Positions 60,050 through 64,000 of a stretch of 64,000 nucleotides of DNA are shown here, piece by piece. Under the pieces are notes generated by a model that made no database searches, was not told the DNA's origin, and saw only the letters and a program-made list of their open reading frames with translations. The translations under genes and the position numbers were made by a program. The stretch spans positions 1 to 64,000 of the forward strand of contig JACEEZ010023471.1 of NCBI GenBank assembly GCA_016584305.1, in the 5' to 3' direction. Each line of letters starts with the position of its first letter. Position 1 is the stretch's first letter. The stretch comes from Chionoecetes opilio. Lineage: Eukaryota; Arthropoda; Malacostraca; Decapoda; Majidae.

Positions 60050-60800
60050 CTAGATAGTTATTTTGTGTCCATGTTCAATGGCAATGACCCTGTAAGGTCC
60101 TTCAAATGTAGAATCTAACTTTGACATTAATTGTTGTATCTGAAAGTATACTAAATCACCTATAGCAATTGGCTTTTCTGCTGTGTATGGGCGTTGGTAT
60201 TTAATCATGTCCTCTTTGGACAAATTAATAGCGTCTGTTACACGCTTGTATATTTTCTGAAAATCAGCCACTCTAACTGTTGCGTAGTCATCAAAATTAT
60301 ATATTGGCTGTGTACTCTGCTCTAGAAGAGTGTAAGGTAGTCTTTTGTCTTGCCCAAATACAATGAAATGTGGTGTTTTACATGTAGACTTGTGTAAGGA
60401 AGAGCTAAGTGTGGCAGATACTTGTGGCATCCATTCATCCCAGTGTGAACTGTAGCTATGGTTGAGCTAGTGACTTCAAAAGTTGAATAATCTTTTAATT
60501 TGTCTTTCTTCCATGCCGTTGCTGCTAGGGTGATAGCTAGTTATGTTACATTTGGTTATGTTGAAAAGTTTGCAAATTTCAGTGAGAATTTGATTGTTAA
60601 ACTCGGTACCATTGTCCGAGAGCAATGTGGATGGTGTATTGAATTTAAAGAAAACTTCATCCGTAAGTGCTTTAGCAACTGTTAGAGCCGTTTTGTCCTT
60701 CAGTGGGACCAAAACTGAAAACCTAGAAAAATGATCAATGGCTACTAACATGTATTGAGAACCAGACTGTTAGTGGGAGTTTTAGCAAGTCTATGGCTAT
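60050..60800 (-). pseudogene. Integrase core and tail of H
   Basis: IAIDLLKLP (about 60795-60820, first D) lies in one frame. After a shift come LVAIDHFSRFSVLVPL (60700-60750), TLLSDNGTEF (60595-60625, second D) and SSNGMEERQIKR (60490-60530, catalytic E). Another shift leads to a tail with FGQDKRLPYTLL (60335-60370) and IGDLVYFQI (60140-60165). The residues of the DDE triad are all present, but frameshifts near 60765 and 60475 separate them. Confidence 0.85.
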
Positions 60801-61249
60801 TGTCTCCCAAGGTCCTTTAGGTGTAGGATAGGTAAACATAGGGCAGGTTTACCAAATGAACCCTTTGTTTCAGCGCATGACTGACATTTATCTATGTGAG
60901 CAAAAATATCACGGCGCATGAATGGCCAAAAGTATTCTAAACGTGCTTGGTGCAAACATCTATCTTTCCCAGGGTGACCTGCAAGGCTAGAATCATGTAA
61001 AAGGGAAATAAATCTTGGTATAAGTGTAGAAGGTGCTATCAGCTGTGTAACCTGGCGTTTATGTTCCTGTCCTGTCGTGAGATATGCATCTCGCACCAAA
61101 AGGTTGTAATGTAGCCTAAAATTTAGTAGTGGGACGTAATTTTGGCAATTGTGTATCATCACCTGACTCCAAGTAGTAAATGATGGGAGCACAGAAGGAA
61201 TCATTTCGCTGTTCCTCCTCAATGTTGGGAATAACGATTTGATTGTCAT
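60797..61249 (-). pseudogene. Integrase zinc domain of H
   Basis: A frame of 150 codons contains LLHDSSLAGHPGKDRCL, EYFWPFMRRDI and IDKCQSCAETKG, i.e. the HHCC zinc-binding domain that precedes the integrase core. It is continuous with RNase H upstream apart from a frame change at about 61250. Confidence 0.85.
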
Positions 61250-61610
61250 GTTTTGGTGATTCAGGTGTTGCGGTTACAAGTGCAATATTCCGTGATAATG
61301 AATCAGCAACGAAATTTACTTTGCCTGGCAGATACTCAAATTTTGGGTGGAAATCTAGTATTGTCAGGCGCCAACGTGCTAATTTGCCTGACAGTTCTTT
61401 TGAATTGAATAATTCTACTACAGGTGCATGGTCTGTTTTAACAAGAATGTTGTACCCATATCTTACAGAATTGAAATGCTTTAAAGACCATACGACCGCC
61501 AGAGCTTCCTTATGGGTGGTTGAATAGTTACGCTCTGCGGGATTAAGAGTTCTGCTGGCATAAAACTAAGCCGCCATTTACCTCTATCATCCTTCTGCAT
61601 CAGAACAGGG
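61250..61610 (-). pseudogene. RNase H of H
   Basis: Reverse-strand reading gives YASRTLNPAERNYSTTHKEA (about 61500-61565) with the catalytic glutamate, KTDHAPVVELFN (about 61410-61445) with an aspartate, and KVNFVADSLSRN (about 61290-61325) with the final aspartate. The first aspartate lies in the adjoining frame (TDASDVGLG, about 61615-61640). A frameshift near 61590-61600 separates the two. Confidence 0.8.
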
Positions 61611-61973
61611 ACCAAGGCCTACATCTGATGCATCAGTGAAGAGTGTAAACTGACGTGTATAATCTGGGTAAGCAAGGACTGGGGCATCACACAACAATGC
61701 CTTTAATTTAGAAAATGCTTGCTCTTGTGGAGCTTCCCATGAAAATACTACATCTTTTTTTAAGAGATGTGATAGTGGACTTGCAATTCGTGAGTAATCC
61801 ATGATACATTGTCTGTAAAAAACACTTAGGGCTTTGACATTTTTAGGTGTTGGAAAATTTATCATTGCATCTACCTTAGACGTGGTAGTACGTAAACCAT
61901 TGGCATCCAAAACATGACCCAAGAAAGAAATTAGTTTTTTCATGAAGGAACATTTTGTTAGTTTAACCTTCAA
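61587..61973 (-). pseudogene. RT connection domain of H
   Basis: KVKLTKCSFMKKLISFLGHV (61910-61970), FPTPKNVKAL and SPLSHLLKKDVVFSWEAP are the RT thumb/connection region; it ends in the RNase H start FTLFTDASDVGLG. The usual F.G...YYRRF-type segment appears as SVFYRQCIMDYS, so a few residues are lost. Confidence 0.85.
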
Positions 61974-61983
61974 ATTAGCATCT

Positions 61984-62541
61984 TTAAGTTTTGAAAGTAA
62001 ACCTGTCTAGTGTTCGTAGGTGAGAGTTTGTGTCGGGGGTACAAATAATTATATCGTCCAGGAATGCAAAAACTGTATCTCCTAGTAATTCTGAGAAAAC
62101 AATGTTGATTAGATACTGAAAAGCTAATGGTGCGCCAGCTATTCCAAATGGTAGCTTTTTGAAAGCGTAATGGCCTGCAGGAGTACTGAACGCTGTGAGG
62201 TCCTTAGATACCTCATCTAATGGAACCTGCCAGTAACCACTGACAAGGTCGAGTGTAGAGAACACTTTCTTATCAGGCCCTATGGACATCAGAATATCCT
62301 GCAATACTGGTAAAGGATACCTGGTAACTTGACAAACATCATTTAGGCGCCGATAGTCTACGACCGGTCGCCAATCGCTTGTTTTCTTAGGGATCAAAAA
62401 TAATGGAAAATTCCATGGGCTGGTGGATGGTTCAATAACATCATCCTCTAACATTTTATTAACCATGCCATCAAGTATAGACCTTTGTGAGTGGGGTAAC
62501 CTATATGCTGGAATGTAGATAGGTTGTGTATCTGGTAGCAA
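61984..62541 (-). pseudogene. Reverse transcriptase core of H
   Basis: A 185-codon frame holds WRPVVDYRRLNDV (about 62345-62385), VFSTLDLVSGYWQVPLDE (motif A, about 62215-62270), LPFGIAGAPLAFQYL (motif B, about 62115-62160) and VFAFLDDIIICTPD (catalytic FLDD, about 62035-62075). All polymerase aspartates are present. It breaks at its end near the frame of the connection domain (about 61980). Confidence 0.9.
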
Positions 62542-63215
62542 GGGAATGTGATTGTGAATAAAGGTTTTTTCGTACCTAAAGAATCACCTTCTATGGCAAT
62601 TGTGTCATGATTTGCAGTTAGTACTTGCAATAGTGCCTGCTTTGACCCTGGAAAATCCATATCCTCTAAGGAAGGACTAAGTGCATCCTGTACACTGTGC
62701 ATGGCATGATCAGTGGCAGGGTCTCCAGTTGAAAAAATGGGAACTACTGGCAAAGTCGCAATCAGACCCACTGCAGCTGGGGTGACTACGAAATCGGCTA
62801 AGTACGTTCCTGTGTGCAGCTTTTGAGTGCACGGTGACTTATTATGAATGTACATTTTAGTAATGCCCTTGGTGTTAACACTGCACAAAGCTGATTCCAT
62901 GAAAAGAGTATTCACTCGTACTGATTCACTCAAACAAATAGCTTCGCATGCATCATTCACACCGGCAAGTTTCAGAGATACCAAAAGAGATTCGCGACCG
63001 TTTAGTGAAACGTCTTCCACCAGACAGGCACGGTGTGTCTCAGAATCTTGCGAAGGACAGAGAACAGTAGGGGTAGAACAGGAATCAGTTTCAGTGTTAC
63101 TCAGTGAATCTATTTCAACGTGAGCTGTCATCGCTGGTGGCCGCTCGGGCACGCTAGTTAATTCATTTACGTTAATTTCAGGAGCTTGCACTAACGCAGA
63201 ACTAAATGTAAGCAC
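62448..63215 (-). pseudogene. Protease-RT spacer of H
   Basis: A 255-codon frame without catalytic motif, with segments such as FVVTPAAVGL and ENMDFPG-like DMDFPGSKQALLQVLTANHD (about 62625-62680), that correspond to the spacer before RT in C (LDFPEAKPDLLALL). It changes frame near 62560 to enter RT. Confidence 0.75.
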
Positions 63216-63407
63216 TGGGGAAGGATTTTTGACTTCGGGTATTTATGTTCCATAATACCTAGTCCCGTGTAAGTGTGGACAAACTTCAATGCATTCATCT
63301 CGCATTGTTGAAATACCTATCAGGAGGTCAGCAGGGAATGATAATCCCTGTGATATATGGAAACAGATAGGGGTTGCAGGCACGAATTCCTCAACTTTTA
63401 AGTGAAG

Positions 63408-63929
63408 TCATACTTTACCAATGACAGGGAATTTCTTGCTATCTAAACCTGTCAGTCTGATTGACGGAGGTTCTAAGAATAGGACAGATTTCGTTCCATT
63501 ACGTAATGCATTTAGCGTATCTATGTCCATAATATTTGCTCCTGCACCTGTGTCCATAAAAGCAGTTAATTGCTTGTCCTTGTGAATGACAGGTACAGTG
63601 AGAACTTCATATAAAGTAGATGTACCTATAAATACCTCATCTAAGTTATCATCATTTGCAGTAATGTCACTACGAAGGCACCCTGTAAATGTTTGTTCAG
63701 TAGTATGAACTGTAATGATAGGTTTAACCTTGTCTGGCATGGGTAAAGGAAAATATTGCTTTACTATGTTAACTTCTGGGGAACCCTGTATTACTTTTAC
63801 ATTGTGTGCGTCACCAAGGGGAACATGTGTAACGTAGGGGCGTTGTGTATTGTGCCTAAACCTGCCTCCGTCGGCGGCGTTGAAAATAACGTTGAAAAGT
63901 GTTGTTGTCTGCGTCGCAAATAACGGCAC
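63408..63929 (-). pseudogene. Protease region of H
   Basis: LTAFMDTGAGANIMDIDTLN (63515-63575) has the aspartic protease DTG motif and the following hydrophobic helix. It is followed by IRLTGLDSKKFPVIGKV, the expected beta strands. A stop after this (about 63408) and a frame change separate it from the spacer. Confidence 0.8.
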
Positions 63930-64000
63930 TGGTCGGAGTTATGACTCCAGGAATTGTGATATACACAATACTGTTTTTTGTAAATTACGTATCTATTGTA
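63860..64000 (-). pseudogene. gag C-terminus of H (partial)
   Basis: In another frame than the protease, the last 140 bases read YCVYHNSWSHNSDQCRYLRRR on the minus strand, a C..H...H...C cluster like that in gag of C (CVIHERGNHSTEEC). This would be the nucleocapsid part. The frame is open at the window edge. Confidence 0.65.

Larger units (their letters stand above)
60050..64000 (-). mobile_element. Ty3/gypsy element H (partial, runs off the right edge)
   Basis: Minus-strand gag end, protease, RT, RNase H and integrase in order from 64000 down to 60050. It resembles C in the wording of its RT entry region (both have a PHSQR motif) and in the integrase zinc domain. Frame changes split pol into about seven pieces. 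The 5' LTR and most of gag lie outside the window. Confidence 0.9.

Overview
This window reads as repeat-dense intergenic DNA from an animal genome, most likely a decapod crustacean. I base that on very long (TC)n/(GA)n and (AAT)n microsatellites, several TTAGG-like blocks (the arthropod telomere unit), and a mix of Ty3/gypsy, jockey-like, CR1-like and other non-LTR retrotransposons. The clade is an inference from memory of such genomes, not a search result. I see no host protein-coding gene, rRNA, tRNA or CRISPR array. Every recognisable protein belongs to a mobile element and nearly all are broken.

Left part (1-17.1 kb). AAT-rich DNA is interrupted by a 647-bp hAT-type MITE. A 1-kb polypurine tract, a CR1-like remnant, a stretch with strikingly inflated homopolymers, a degraded non-LTR reverse transcriptase (minus strand), more AAT-rich DNA and a 1.2-kb terminal-inverted-repeat element ('M1') follow. 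About 3.5 kb at 13.3-16.9 kb lies between two copies of a dispersed repeat and is not identified.

Centre (17.1-46.5 kb). This is one stack of nested insertions. Ty3/gypsy element 'A' has a roughly 193-bp LTR and now spans 17123-46459. Its 5' LTR is split by LTR element 'B' (17199-30885; LTRs of 1155 and 1050 bp; 4-bp target duplication TTTG). B itself holds a jockey-like element, which holds a palindromic hAT-like element ('F1', 7-bp target duplication CTTCAAC). A's gag is split by a non-coding insert and a CR1-like element, its reverse transcriptase by a solo-LTR-like block, and its integrase by a second M element ('M2', 37122-45097). M2 carries the youngest coding sequence here, Ty3/gypsy element 'C': one gag frame with one stop, and one pol frame with three stops in a -1 arrangement.

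Right part (46.5-64 kb). Palindromic MITE-like units related to F1 come first, then a second copy of the 5.5-kb-position non-LTR element (minus strand), then about 2.2 kb of unassigned AT-rich DNA. Next is 'E', a roughly 3-kb hierarchical palindrome. Its right inverted repeat is split by 'D', a 5.5-kb DNA transposon with long inverted repeats, a TTA target duplication and a large, broken minus-strand gene of a family I cannot assign to a named superfamily. The window closes with a minus-strand Ty3/gypsy element 'H' that runs off the right edge.

The strongest results are the insertion junctions. For B in A, F1 in the jockey-like element, the CR1 fragment in M2, and D in E, an uninterrupted counterpart of the target site or a clear target duplication is visible in the same window, so the order of events can be read directly.
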